In this document: positions 1 to 7,504 of the stretch, piece by piece
How the letters are laid out: each line of letters starts with the position of its first letter
Position numbering within the stretch: position 1 is the first letter of the stretch
Source: Streptomyces lydicus
Lineage (GTDB): Bacteria > Actinomycetota > Actinomycetes > Streptomycetales > Streptomycetaceae
Assembly (NCBI RefSeq): GCF_004125265.1
Contig: NZ_RDTE01000003.1
Span: 4,774,001 to 4,838,000 of the forward strand
Direction: 5' to 3'
Length of the DNA stretch: 64,000 nucleotides
Notes under the pieces: model-generated
What the model saw: the letters and a program-made list of their open reading frames with translations, nothing else
Told to the model about the DNA's origin: nothing
Databases searched by the model: none
Position numbers and translations under genes: made by a program

Positions 1-1011
1 CTGATCTCGGCCGCCTTGTCCCTGACCGCCACCGTCGTGCCGCTCGCCGTCACCGTGAGCGGCCAATCCGCGGCCATGTCACCGGCCTCGCACGCCGCCG
101 CCCGGCACGAGACCCGCACTCGCATCTCCACCGCGTTCGACCTGCCCGGCACCCGCGTGTACCCGGAAGGCATCGCTGCCGACTCGCGCACCGGCGACAT
201 CTACGTCGGCTCGTACGCGACCGGCGCCGTCTACAAGGCGACGCCCGGACATCGCACCGCCCAACTCTTTCTGCCGTCCGGCACCGACGGGCGCACCACC
301 GCCAACGGCTTGAAGATCGACCGTGCCGGCCGACTGTGGGTCATCGACTCGACCGCCGGCGTCGCCGTCTACGACCTTCGCGACCACAAGCTCATCGCCC
401 GCTTCGACGTGACCGGGAGCGCCAAGTCGTTCGTCAACGACCTGGCGATCGGCCCGGACGGCAGCGCCTATCTGACCGACAGCTACCGGGGTGTCCTCTA
501 CCGCGTCACGCCCCGGCAGCTGGCGCGGGCCGCCGCGCACGGCGGGCGTGCCGAGCTGACCACGGCCTACGACCTGGCCGGTGCGCTCCCCAACGCCCCG
601 GCCGGCGGCGTCGCGCTCAACGGCATCGTGGCCGACCCCTCCGGCCGTTATCTGTTGACAGTCGACATGACCGCGGGCACCCTCTACCGCGTCGACGTGG
701 CGTCGGGAGCGGTACGCCAAGTCGCCCTGCACGGCGGAGACGCGCTGCACGGTGACGGCCTCGAAATGCGCGGCAACACCCTCTGGGTCGTTCACAACGT
801 GACCAACGCCATCAGCCGGTGGAAGGTCGGCGACGACGGCGCGTCCGCCTGCATGGAGCGCCGCATCACCGACCAGGCGCTCCAGATCCCGACCACGATC
901 GTCCACAGCCGTGGCCGGACGCTCGTCGTCCGCTCCCAATTCGACAAGGGCGGCCCGATGGGCCCCGGGACGCCGCAGCCGTTCACGGTGGCCGAGGCGG
1001 ACGGCATCTGA
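1..1011 (+). CDS. SMP-30/gluconolactonase-like beta-propeller protein, secreted (5' partial)
   Basis: The frame is open from base 1, so the true start lies before the window; the visible part is 336 aa. The first ~25 visible residues are hydrophobic and Ala-rich, then a Pro/Ser/His-rich linker follows, which fits the end of a signal peptide. After that come repeated blades such as PEGIAADSRTGDIYVGSYA and NDLAIGPDGSAYLTDSY, typical of six-bladed SMP-30/gluconolactonase propellers. Extracytoplasmic sugar-lactone hydrolysis is possible, but many secreted members have no known substrate. It is the last chromosomal gene before the integrated element. Confidence 0.75.
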   Translation: MISAALSLTATVVPLAVTVSGQSAAMSPASHAAARHETRTRISTAFDLPGTRVYPEGIAADSRTGDIYVGSYATGAVYKATPGHRTAQLFLPSGTDGRTTANGLKIDRAGRLWVIDSTAGVAVYDLRDHKLIARFDVTGSAKSFVNDLAIGPDGSAYLTDSYRGVLYRVTPRQLARAAAHGGRAELTTAYDLAGALPNAPAGGVALNGIVADPSGRYLLTVDMTAGTLYRVDVASGAVRQVALHGGDALHGDGLEMRGNTLWVVHNVTNAISRWKVGDDGASACMERRITDQALQIPTTIVHSRGRTLVVRSQFDKGGPMGPGTPQPFTVAEADGI

Positions 1012-1210
1012 ACCGTCGTCCCGACGAGGAACGTCATGATCTGCGGCAGGAAAGGGGTGCACGTCTCCTGGTCCGCTCCCGCATCCGTCCCACCGCGCTT
1101 CTGCGCGAGTTCATAGCTGCGAGGAGGCTTGTGGGTGTCAACTCTGCCCGCTGGTGGGCGCGTTATGGCAGTGCATGGCGTGCGACCTACGAGCGGACCG
1201 GAGAACAGAT

Positions 1211-1237
1211 AAGCCCCAGGTCCCTGACCTGGGGCTT
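1211..1237 (-). terminator. Original tRNA-Gly terminator, stranded at attL
   Basis: A perfect 12-bp stem (1211-1222 with 1226-1237) with a 3-nt loop lies 5 bp outside the tRNA 3' fragment. Before integration it would have stood directly downstream of the tRNA-Gly gene. A similar but not identical hairpin stands at the functional tRNA copy (23878-23905). Confidence 0.7.
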
Positions 1238-1240
1238 CCA

Positions 1241-1286
1241 TATGGAGCGGGTGACGGGAATCGAACCCGCGCTCTGAGCTTGGGAA
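1241..1286. repeat. attL: 46-bp copy of the tRNA-Gly 3' half
   Basis: Identical over 46 bp to 23908-23953. It covers the CCA end, the acceptor 3' strand, the T arm and the 3' side of the anticodon stem-loop of tRNA-Gly (minus strand, 1243-1286), and stops inside the anticodon loop. Beyond 1286 the sequence departs from tRNA. It is the displaced original end of the gene and cannot make a tRNA. Confidence 0.9.
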
Positions 1287-1537
1287 TCAACGGCGCGTTG
1301 GGCGATGGCGGCGCCCTGAACTGCGACTATCTGGGTACGGGGCCTTGTTGGAGGCAGTCAGTTTGACCGCTGCTGACCCTGGTGTACCGCCCTAAAGGGC
1401 TGGGATGGGGCTGGCCCCGATGGGGTGGAGGCGGAGGCCACGTGGCGACGCGGGCTCGGGTGCGGAGAGGCGCAGTGGGTCGGCGCTGGCGCTGAGGTGC
1501 GCAGGCGCGAACGCGGCGAGCTACGGGATTAGCAGCC

Positions 1538-2491
1538 CTAGGTGTATTGCCCTGTGAGGTTGGGGGCGCGGCTGGCGGGTGGCTGGCCCTTGAGGGCGGT
1601 GTGTCCGCGGTGGTGATTGTAGGTGTGAAGCCACTGTGGGAACGCTTGTCGGCGTTCGGTCTCTGAGCGGTAGGAGCGGGCGTAGGCCCATTCGTCGAGC
1701 ATGGTCCGGTTGAGGCGTTCGACTTTGCCGTTCGTCTGCGGTCGGTAGGGCCGGGTTCGCTTGTGGGTGATGCCGGCCGCCGTGAGGGCGCGGCGCCAGT
1801 CGCGTGAGCGGTAGCAGGCGCCGTTGTCGGTCAGGACGCGTTCGACGGTGATCCCGCAGGCGGTGAAGAACGCCTGGGCGCGGGCCCAGAAGCCTGTGGC
1901 GGTCTCCTTCTTCTCATCTGTGTGGATCTCGCTGTAGGCGAGGCGGGAGTGGTCGTCGACGGCGGTGTGGATGTAGCTGTAGCCGGCGCCGGAGCGGGTC
2001 TTGCGGCCTGCTTGGCGGCCGAGGGTTTTGTGGCCGCCGCCGTCGGGGATGTTGCCGAGCTTCTTGATGTCCACGTGGACGAGTTCGCCTGGCCGGTCGC
2101 GTTCGTAGCGGCGTATGACGCGGCCGGTGACCCGGTCCAGGTGGGCCAGGCGGGCCAGGCCGAAGCGGGTCAGTACGCGGTGCACGGTCGAGGGCACCAG
2201 GCGTAGCAGGTGTGCGATGCGGGCCGGGCCCCACCGGCGCAGAAGCCGGACCTTGATGATGCGCCGTTCGGTGCGGTTCGGGGTGCGGCGCGGGCTCGTG
2301 TGCGGGCGGCTTGACCGGTCTGCCATGCCCGCCTCCCCGAACAGCCGGTAGCGCTTAGCCCATCGCTGAGCTGTTGTGGGCGAGACCTGGAAGCGTTCAG
2401 CGGCCCGACGCAGTGGCCAGCCGTCCTTGACCACGCAACGGGCCAGACGCAGCCGACCGGTCTCTGTCAGAGGTGCATTACGGTGAGGCAC
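1538..2491 (-). CDS. IS481-family transposase (DDE, rve-type)
   Basis: 317 aa from the GTG at 2491, chosen because GAAAGG lies 5 nt upstream; an in-frame GTG at 2533 would add 14 aa. The N-terminal third has two helix-turn-helix segments (for example LRRAAERFQVSPTTAQRWAK). The integrase-core motifs follow: HVDIKKLG, VLTDNGACYRS and QTNGKVERLNRT, giving the D, D and E of the catalytic triad. The reading frame runs off the end of the IS. The last sense codon ACC takes one base from the IS, and the TAG stop is supplied by the CCTAGG target duplication. The gene looks intact and should cut and join the IS ends. Confidence 0.92.
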   Translation of the reverse strand: MPHRNAPLTETGRLRLARCVVKDGWPLRRAAERFQVSPTTAQRWAKRYRLFGEAGMADRSSRPHTSPRRTPNRTERRIIKVRLLRRWGPARIAHLLRLVPSTVHRVLTRFGLARLAHLDRVTGRVIRRYERDRPGELVHVDIKKLGNIPDGGGHKTLGRQAGRKTRSGAGYSYIHTAVDDHSRLAYSEIHTDEKKETATGFWARAQAFFTACGITVERVLTDNGACYRSRDWRRALTAAGITHKRTRPYRPQTNGKVERLNRTMLDEWAYARSYRSETERRQAFPQWLHTYNHHRGHTALKGQPPASRAPNLTGQYT

Positions 2492-2607
2492 GAGGGCCTT
2501 TCTGGTCGCCGGTGCAGATGTCGCAATCCACACCAGGCCAGAAGGCCCTCACCCATTTCAAGATCACTCAGCCGAGACCTGCGTCACCAACCTCCGTGGA
2601 CAGAACA
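1543..2607. mobile_element. IS481-family insertion sequence (1065 bp)
   Basis: The ends are imperfect inverted repeats starting TGT and ending ACA; 19 of the first 27 bases match (1543-1569 against 2581-2607). It is flanked by a 6-bp direct duplication CCTAGG (1537-1542 and 2608-2613), which fits the NCTAGN target known for IS481. It holds one transposase gene. It lies about 250 bp inside attL, so it entered after, or travelled with, the larger element. Confidence 0.9.
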
Positions 2608-2729
2608 CCTAGGTAGACCATGACGGCGTGTGGTCCAATCGCGCAGATTGGCGCTGTGCCGCCGGCGACTGTACTGCGGCCTCGCCGTCGACGGACTCCC
2701 TTCTGTGGAGCTCACTCACGTCGTGAGCA

Positions 2730-2954
2730 TCAATTTGCCTGGGGCGCTTCGTTGCCGGGCCGCTGCCGTCGCCCGGCAGCCTGCTTGGCTCGCAGTGCGG
2801 CGACACGCTCGCCGGGTGTGTACATGCAGTATGGGCACCCGCCAAGCTCCTCAAAGGTCTCCCGAGCACCCAAGTGTCCAAGATGGCAGCGGACAATCTC
2901 GGCCCGACGCCCTTCCACACTCCAGAAGAGCGGGATGCTGTCATCGCTTGCCAT
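2730..2954 (-). CDS. Small CPYC-motif hypothetical protein
   Basis: 74 aa. The ATG at 2954 has GAGAGGA seven bases upstream. The sequence holds one CxxC pair (GGCPYCMYTPGERVAALRAK) and a basic C-terminus. The spacing is too simple for a complete zinc ribbon, so metal binding would need a partner or a dimer. It is the last gene of a minus-strand run with the DUF6192-like genes upstream of it (3028-4926). I do not recognise a family. The overlapping longer frame at 2609-3016 has no protein-like composition. Confidence 0.55.
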   Translation of the reverse strand: MASDDSIPLFWSVEGRRAEIVRCHLGHLGARETFEELGGCPYCMYTPGERVAALRAKQAAGRRQRPGNEAPQAN

Positions 2955-3027
2955 CGGATCTTCCTCTCAAGGCTGGCCTTGCCGGAGCGTTGCCGGCCAC
3001 AACGACTGCGCGGCACCGGGCTTGAGG

Positions 3028-3426
3028 TTAAACCTGAGTCGCCCCAGGTGACTCGCCTTCCGCTGCCTGCGCACTCATGGCTATCTGGGCAGCTTCACAG
3101 GTCCACCACCTTGGCCCACGGGCCGGCGGATGTCCGATGAGGTCAAAACGGCGCGGGTGGGAAGCCAAGATGGAGTGCACACTCCAGGAAGCGCCTTTGC
3201 TGCGCTTGTCATGGGGCCACGCGGCCGCCACCCGTCGGTACCGCCTCAAGGTGCCAGGCGACATTTGGAGAGCGTCAGCAATACCGTCCAGCGCTCTCTC
3301 ACGCTGAGGCAACGGGGCGTCCACAGGTGCCACTTCCAGGACAAGATCCCCAAGAATGAACTGCAGTTGACTCTCCCGCTTAACCAACTCTCGTCCGCGT
3401 CGTATCAACTCTGGTGCAATACTCAT
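3028..3426 (-). CDS. Short DUF6192-like paralogue
   Basis: 132 aa from the ATG at 3426, with GGGAG eight to nine bases upstream. It is clearly related to the N-terminal part of the protein at 4000-4926: RRGRELVKRESQLQFILGD here against RKGRALVKRQSGIQFELGD there, and WPHDKR...SWSVHSILASHPRRF against WPEEKR...SFSVHAALAATRSRF. The region between (ADALQMSPGTLRRYRRVAAA) looks like a helix-turn-helix. The long C-terminal acidic and helical part of the paralogue is absent. A DNA-binding role is likely from the fold-like pattern; no target is known to me. Confidence 0.65.
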   Translation of the reverse strand: MSIAPELIRRGRELVKRESQLQFILGDLVLEVAPVDAPLPQRERALDGIADALQMSPGTLRRYRRVAAAWPHDKRSKGASWSVHSILASHPRRFDLIGHPPARGPRWWTCEAAQIAMSAQAAEGESPGATQV

Positions 3427-3511
3427 CGAATGCTCTCCCGTGAGGCGGTATCTACTCGACCTATGACCTTGACGGGGCGCCCCCCGAAGCGCCCGTATGC
3501 GGTATTGCATG

Positions 3512-3997
3512 TCAACGACTTGGCGTCTTGCGGCTGCGCCGAGAGGTTGACCCCTTCGGCTTAGCCTCGGCGCCCTTCGCGGCAGCTTGCGGCGAAAACC
3601 CGGCTGCCTCCAAGAGAGCCATCGCGGCGAAAATATTCTCGCACTCGGTACGCAGTAGCCGCACTGTCGGCAGTTCCTGCGCCTCTGGAGGGAGGATCGC
3701 GATCGAACAGTTGTAGATTCGCTGCGCTTGCCTATAGAGGGAGCGGAGCCTGTCGGTCGCGTAGAGGGTGCACTTGTTAGGGTCCACAGTGATTATGTAG
3801 GCGCCGTGATGGTAGACCCACCCTTTCTTTTCGCTCTTGCACTTTTTGTCCTTGATCCAAGCCTTGCCGTACTCAAACTGGCCACGGGTATTGCGCCCCA
3901 TGGCTTGCTTCGTCAGCAGACCAGCTTCGCCGGCGTTTTCGACTCGGTTCCAAATATCCTCTCCAGTGTCGTGCGCCGCTTGGCGGCGGGTTGCCAT
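3512..3997 (-). CDS. Hypothetical winged-helix-like protein downstream of DUF6192-like gene (RacP-like?)
   Basis: 161 aa. Its ATG at 3997 lies 2 nt after the stop of the DUF6192-like gene (4000-4926), so the two are co-transcribed and probably coupled. Residues ~10-85 read like a winged helix: NAGEAGLLTKQAMGRNTRGQ, a basic GKAWIKDKKCKSEKKGW stretch, then a wing-like YHHGAYIITVDP. The C-terminus is basic and Ala/Lys/Ser-rich. Pairs of this layout occur in Streptomyces with the label RacP; I make that link from memory and weakly. The gene is less GC-rich than its chromosomal surroundings, as are its neighbours. Confidence 0.6.
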   Translation of the reverse strand: MATRRQAAHDTGEDIWNRVENAGEAGLLTKQAMGRNTRGQFEYGKAWIKDKKCKSEKKGWVYHHGAYIITVDPNKCTLYATDRLRSLYRQAQRIYNCSIAILPPEAQELPTVRLLRTECENIFAAMALLEAAGFSPQAAAKGAEAKPKGSTSRRSRKTPSR

Positions 3998-3999
3998 GA

Positions 4000-4926
4000 T
4001 TATTCGCCTTCTTCATCCTCCAGCAAGCGCGCCAGCGCCTTATCCATGTCGGTCTTACCTGTCTTGATCGCCGTCTCGCACCAATCAAGGAACGAGCGGG
4101 CCTTAGTGATGTTGTCGAGCACCGCCTCCTTCGTATCTTCCGTGTAATCCTGGCTGTGGATCTGCGGGATAATCCGTTGGAAAGAGACGAAGAACGAGGC
4201 GAAACTGCCCAGCAGTTGCAGGATCTCCATAGGGGCGTCCTGGTATGAAACCTTGGTAGGTGCCTCTTCCTCTTCGATCTCTTCTTCCTCGGGAGTGAGT
4301 TCAGCTTCCGCCGCGGTCTCCTCATCCACCTGGCGCCAGTGTTCGTACTGAGCCTTGCGCAGGAGGTGCCGTGTGCGCGGATCGGCTACCAACCGATGCG
4401 TCAGCTCAGGGCGCTGTTCGAGCATCTCGCCCACGGCTTCGGCGGCGTCCTCATCGCCGCCCAGAAGAGTGCGAGCACGCTCAAAGCGCTCCGTGCGATT
4501 TGTTGGCGTGTGAGGCTTCTTGGAGTTGTCCGCGGCCCGGAGTGCCTCGTTGTACGTCCAGTGCCGTTCCTTGGTGAACGGGTCCAGAGGGTCCTTCCGG
4601 ATCTTAATGAACCGGCTTCGCGTGGCGGCTAGTGCTGCGTGCACGGAAAATGACACGTCAGGACGCCGCTTCTCTTCCGGCCATTGACTGGCAACGTAGT
4701 AGTAGTGGCGCAACGTGTTGGGGTTGATGCCGATCTGGTTTGCGTAGAGTTCGATGACCTCGGTTACCTCTCCATGGCCTCGTTTGTGACCTTGGAGTAT
4801 ATCGATCACCGTATCGCCCAGCTCAAACTGGATCCCCGACTGTCGCTTGACTAGTGCGCGTCCCTTTCGGACGTACTTACTCCACTCCGATTTGCTGTAT
4901 CCGGCGGGGATAGTCATAACGGTCAC
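4000..4926 (-). CDS. DUF6192-like protein with acidic C-terminal region
   Basis: 308 aa from the GTG at 4926, which follows GGAGAAGG at nine bases; an ATG at 4917 is the alternative. Residues ~10-130 form the DUF6192-like module, including an HTH-like segment (ANQIGINPNTLRHYYYVASQ) and SFSVHAALAA. Then follow a repeat-like helical part with HRLVADPRTRHLLRKAQYEH, a very acidic run (TPEEEEIEEEEAPT) and a C-terminal helical domain. The DNA-binding look plus an acidic tail suggests a regulator or nucleoid-type protein. It heads the minus-strand operon that continues through 3512 and probably to 2730. Confidence 0.65.
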   Translation of the reverse strand: MTVMTIPAGYSKSEWSKYVRKGRALVKRQSGIQFELGDTVIDILQGHKRGHGEVTEVIELYANQIGINPNTLRHYYYVASQWPEEKRRPDVSFSVHAALAATRSRFIKIRKDPLDPFTKERHWTYNEALRAADNSKKPHTPTNRTERFERARTLLGGDEDAAEAVGEMLEQRPELTHRLVADPRTRHLLRKAQYEHWRQVDEETAAEAELTPEEEEIEEEEAPTKVSYQDAPMEILQLLGSFASFFVSFQRIIPQIHSQDYTEDTKEAVLDNITKARSFLDWCETAIKTGKTDMDKALARLLEDEEGE

Positions 4927-5344
4927 TGGAGGACACCTTCTCCCCGCGCCATGAGATGCATCTCGATCATTGTGGGATGGCTGGTAGTGGGATGCATCTG
5001 GCGCGCGATGAATGTGCAAGGCCCCTGCAGAGGTCACCCTGCTTTCCCTTTTTAGCTCACTTTACGCTTTCGTCTAACTTTTTTTCCTGCGCAAAGACGA
5101 CCAGTCCGGTCTTTGCTGGTCTACGGCAAAACGCGACCACCAGGCCATGCACCATTAGTGACTCCTGTATTACTGACCGTGATAGCCGCTCTCGCTGTGG
5201 TCACTGCCTTCAGGGGCCGGGATGCCCCTGCTGCTGCCAGCTTCGTTGAGAAACCTTTGGTCCTTGGTGAGGTGCTGGCGCGAGCACGGGCGATATGCCG
5301 CGATGTGGAGGAACGACACGTGCCTGTCAGAAGGAGCTGTCACC
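4927..5344. promoter_or_regulatory. Divergent intergenic region with repeated GATGCATC palindromes
   Basis: 418 bp with no gene. It separates the minus-strand DUF6192 operon from the plus-strand Cys-rich gene. A perfect 12-bp palindrome GAGATGCATCTC lies at 4953-4964, just upstream of the operon, and its core GATGCATC recurs at 4991-4998, 36 bp away. This fits a repeated operator for a dimeric regulator, perhaps the HTH-like product of the operon. The segment 5040-5130 is unusually AT-rich for this window. Confidence 0.4.
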
Positions 5345-5701
5345 ATGGCCAGCATGGCTGCCAAGAGGTGTGACCGCTGTGATCTGTACATCGGGGAAGG
5401 CTGCGACTGCCCAACAGACGGCTCGGCTCCGCGTGCTGACGGCACAGGCGCTTCCCTGCGGGGCGGGCAACAGTGCGTCGCTCCTCCCGACAGGATTCTG
5501 ATCTCCCCACACGGGGTGGCTCACCTTCCGGACGCGTGCAACCACCATCCGGAACAGAGCCATCGAGATGCAGGGTGGGGATGGATCTCGCAGCCGGCGA
5601 AGGGGCTGTGGGAGGACATAGGCCCAGCGCGCCCTGTGCAGGCCACGGAGGGGGAGACGACTCTCGTCGCCCATCGCCGGTGTGGCAGCTGCTTGTCATA
5701 G
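5345..5701 (+). CDS. Small Cys-rich putative zinc-binding protein
   Basis: 118 aa. The ATG at 5345 stands 8 nt after a strong AAGGAG. The N-terminus holds CDRCDLYIGEGCDCP (CxxC plus CxC) and the C-terminus ends in RRCGSCLS (CxxC), so two separated Cys clusters could bind zinc. The middle contains HLPDACNHHPE and a Trp-rich GWGWISQPAKGLWEDI. I do not recognise a family. It is isolated on the plus strand between two minus-strand groups and belongs to the cargo of the element. Confidence 0.6.
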   Translation: MASMAAKRCDRCDLYIGEGCDCPTDGSAPRADGTGASLRGGQQCVAPPDRILISPHGVAHLPDACNHHPEQSHRDAGWGWISQPAKGLWEDIGPARPVQATEGETTLVAHRRCGSCLS

Positions 5702-5902
5702 TCCGGAATCAACCATGATCGCCATGTGGTGCTCTTCTGCCAGGGTCTGCGAGATCGTGCCAGGCGGTTATGCACGATTGTGTCGCGTCCCGTCCCCTTG
5801 GTCATATGGCGCTATCCACGTCGCCGGCGCGACGCCCGATCCAGCTATCCACCGCCTCTAGAGGCCCCCGACTTCAGCAGTCACGGGGGGCCTCCCCCGG
5901 TG

Positions 5903-6499
5903 TCACGGATCTGGGGCGGGTGCTCGCGGACCAGGTCGAAGGGCCGACGATCTGTGCGTAACAGCCGACGAATGGCGCCCGCGACCAGCACGGCTTCCTG
6001 CGCGTACGGTCGCCATAGGCTGGCGGGCTGCGCCCAAACGGCGGGCGATAGCTCGGGCGGCCCGTCGGGGGCGGAGAATGAGCCGTTGCCGGGTGACCCG
6101 CTGTGGGGGCATAGCGATCTCTGCCCAGACGCATTTGCCGGAGGTGGTGTGCTCGGCACCGTGGCAGAGGGACAAGCGGTCGATTAGTGCCATACCGCGC
6201 CCGGACTCGTCCTCGGAATCCGCCCAGTGCGGAACAGGGAGGACGAGCGAGCCGTCGTAGACCTCGACGAGGATTCGCCGTCGGCTGAGGTTGGCGGACA
6301 CCGTGATGGTGAGCATCGTGCCGGTGCCGTGCCGCACCGCGTTGGTGACCAGTTCCGAGGTGATGACGGTCAATGCGGTATCGGAGGACTCGTCGAGGCG
6401 GAGCCCCCACTTTTTCACCAGATCCTGGAGACGGTGACGGCTGATCGGCACCGAGGTCGGATCGCGGACCAGAAGGAAGCTTTGGCTATGGCAGCGCAT
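5903..6499 (-). CDS. RsbW-like ATP-binding protein (HATPase, GHKL fold)
   Basis: 198 aa from the ATG at 6499 (AGGG eight bases upstream). Residues ~15-130 form a serine-kinase-type HATPase domain of the anti-sigma-factor class common in Streptomyces. The N box is SELVTNAVRHG, followed by VEVYDGS and the G1-like motif GRGMALIDRLS. About 70 basic, Pro/Arg/Ala-rich residues follow and look unstructured. Such proteins often act in BldG/RsbV-type partner switching, but no sigma factor or anti-anti-sigma gene lies next to it. The gap to the methyltransferase (6500-6709) holds no gene. Confidence 0.8.
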   Translation of the reverse strand: MRCHSQSFLLVRDPTSVPISRHRLQDLVKKWGLRLDESSDTALTVITSELVTNAVRHGTGTMLTITVSANLSRRRILVEVYDGSLVLPVPHWADSEDESGRGMALIDRLSLCHGAEHTTSGKCVWAEIAMPPQRVTRQRLILRPRRAARAIARRLGAARQPMATVRAGSRAGRGRHSSAVTHRSSALRPGPRAPAPDP

Positions 6500-6709
6500 G
6501 ACAGAGACCCTTCGACGGTTCTTCAGACCGGGGCTTGAGGCGAGGGAGCCCCTGAGCGGCAGGCCGACATGATTCACGGGGGATGCCTCCCTCAGCGGGG
6601 ACGGCTGTGCGTGGGGGCGCCGTATGCCGACCGTTGTCGGTACGGCAGCCCCCAGGGGGAGTGCGGCCGGGGAGGTCGCTATCCGGGTGGTCGGTGGTCT
6701 GCGTCGTCG

Positions 6710-7447
6710 CTACTTCGTGGCGACGACGTAGACGCTTCCCCAGCGACGCTTCGGATTGGCGATCTTGGCGTCGAAGGTCCACGGCTCTACGGTGGCGAAG
6801 CCCGCTTCGGTGAAGAGCTGGACGAGCTTCTCGTAGTCGTAGGCCCAGAGGTGCGGGGTGTACTTGGGGTCGTCGTCCTGGTCGCGGAAGACGAGGTTGA
6901 CGAGGTCGAGCTGGGTGTTGATGTCGTTGCGGCAGTCGCGCTTGGCATACCAGCGCTCGACCATCTCGTCGGCGGGGTTCAGCGGCCCGGGGTACTGGCT
7001 GAGAGCGAAGGCGGCGTCGGGGACGCCGGTGATGATCTTGCCGCCCGGTGTGAGTGCGCGGTGAGCCTCGCGGACGTAGTTCTTGGCGGAGCGGGGGTAG
7101 TCGATGTGCTCCAGGAAGTGCTCGGAGAAGATCAGCTCGACGGTGTCGTCGTGCAGGGGGATGCCTTCGCGGACATCCCAGAGCAGGTCGGCCGGCGGGA
7201 CGGCGTCGATGTTGAAGAAGTCCTCGATGCGGTGGGTTCCGCCGCCGATCTGGACCTTGGTGGGCTTTTGGTCGATGCGGCTGTCGGGCCAGGCCCGCTG
7301 GCTGGCGTGGTGATAGCGGTGGAGTTCGATCTCCCAGGCCGCTGTGCGGAGTGATCGGGCCAGGCCGTGGGTGGTGGAGGGCGCGCTCAGTACGGCGTCG
7401 ATCTGCTCGCCGAGGAGGTCGATGGAGGGCATGCCGAAGTAGCTCAT
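6710..7447 (-). CDS. Class I SAM-dependent methyltransferase
   Basis: 245 aa. The ATG at 7447 follows AGGAG at about six bases. The SAM-binding core starts near residue 65 (KVQIGGGTHRIEDFFNIDA), with motif II-like DDTVELIFSEHFLEHI and post-motif LTPGGKIITGVPDAA, as in methyltransf_11/predicted SAM methyltransferases. An N-terminal extension of ~60 aa precedes it. It is the last gene of the minus-strand array of nucleotide-acting enzymes, 57 nt after the stop of the 465-aa unknown gene. The substrate is unknown; a modified nucleotide is a reasonable guess from context only. Confidence 0.85.
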   Translation of the reverse strand: MSYFGMPSIDLLGEQIDAVLSAPSTTHGLARSLRTAAWEIELHRYHHASQRAWPDSRIDQKPTKVQIGGGTHRIEDFFNIDAVPPADLLWDVREGIPLHDDTVELIFSEHFLEHIDYPRSAKNYVREAHRALTPGGKIITGVPDAAFALSQYPGPLNPADEMVERWYAKRDCRNDINTQLDLVNLVFRDQDDDPKYTPHLWAYDYEKLVQLFTEAGFATVEPWTFDAKIANPKRRWGSVYVVATK

Positions 7448-7504
7448 GGCGGGGCTCCTGGGAAGAAGAGGCAGCAGAGCAGCTGTTGGTGAAGGCTGCA
7501 GTGG

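Noticed and set aside
1243..1286. A second tRNA-Gly gene at the left
   Set aside because: Only the 3' half is present; no D arm, no 5' acceptor strand. It is the att duplication.
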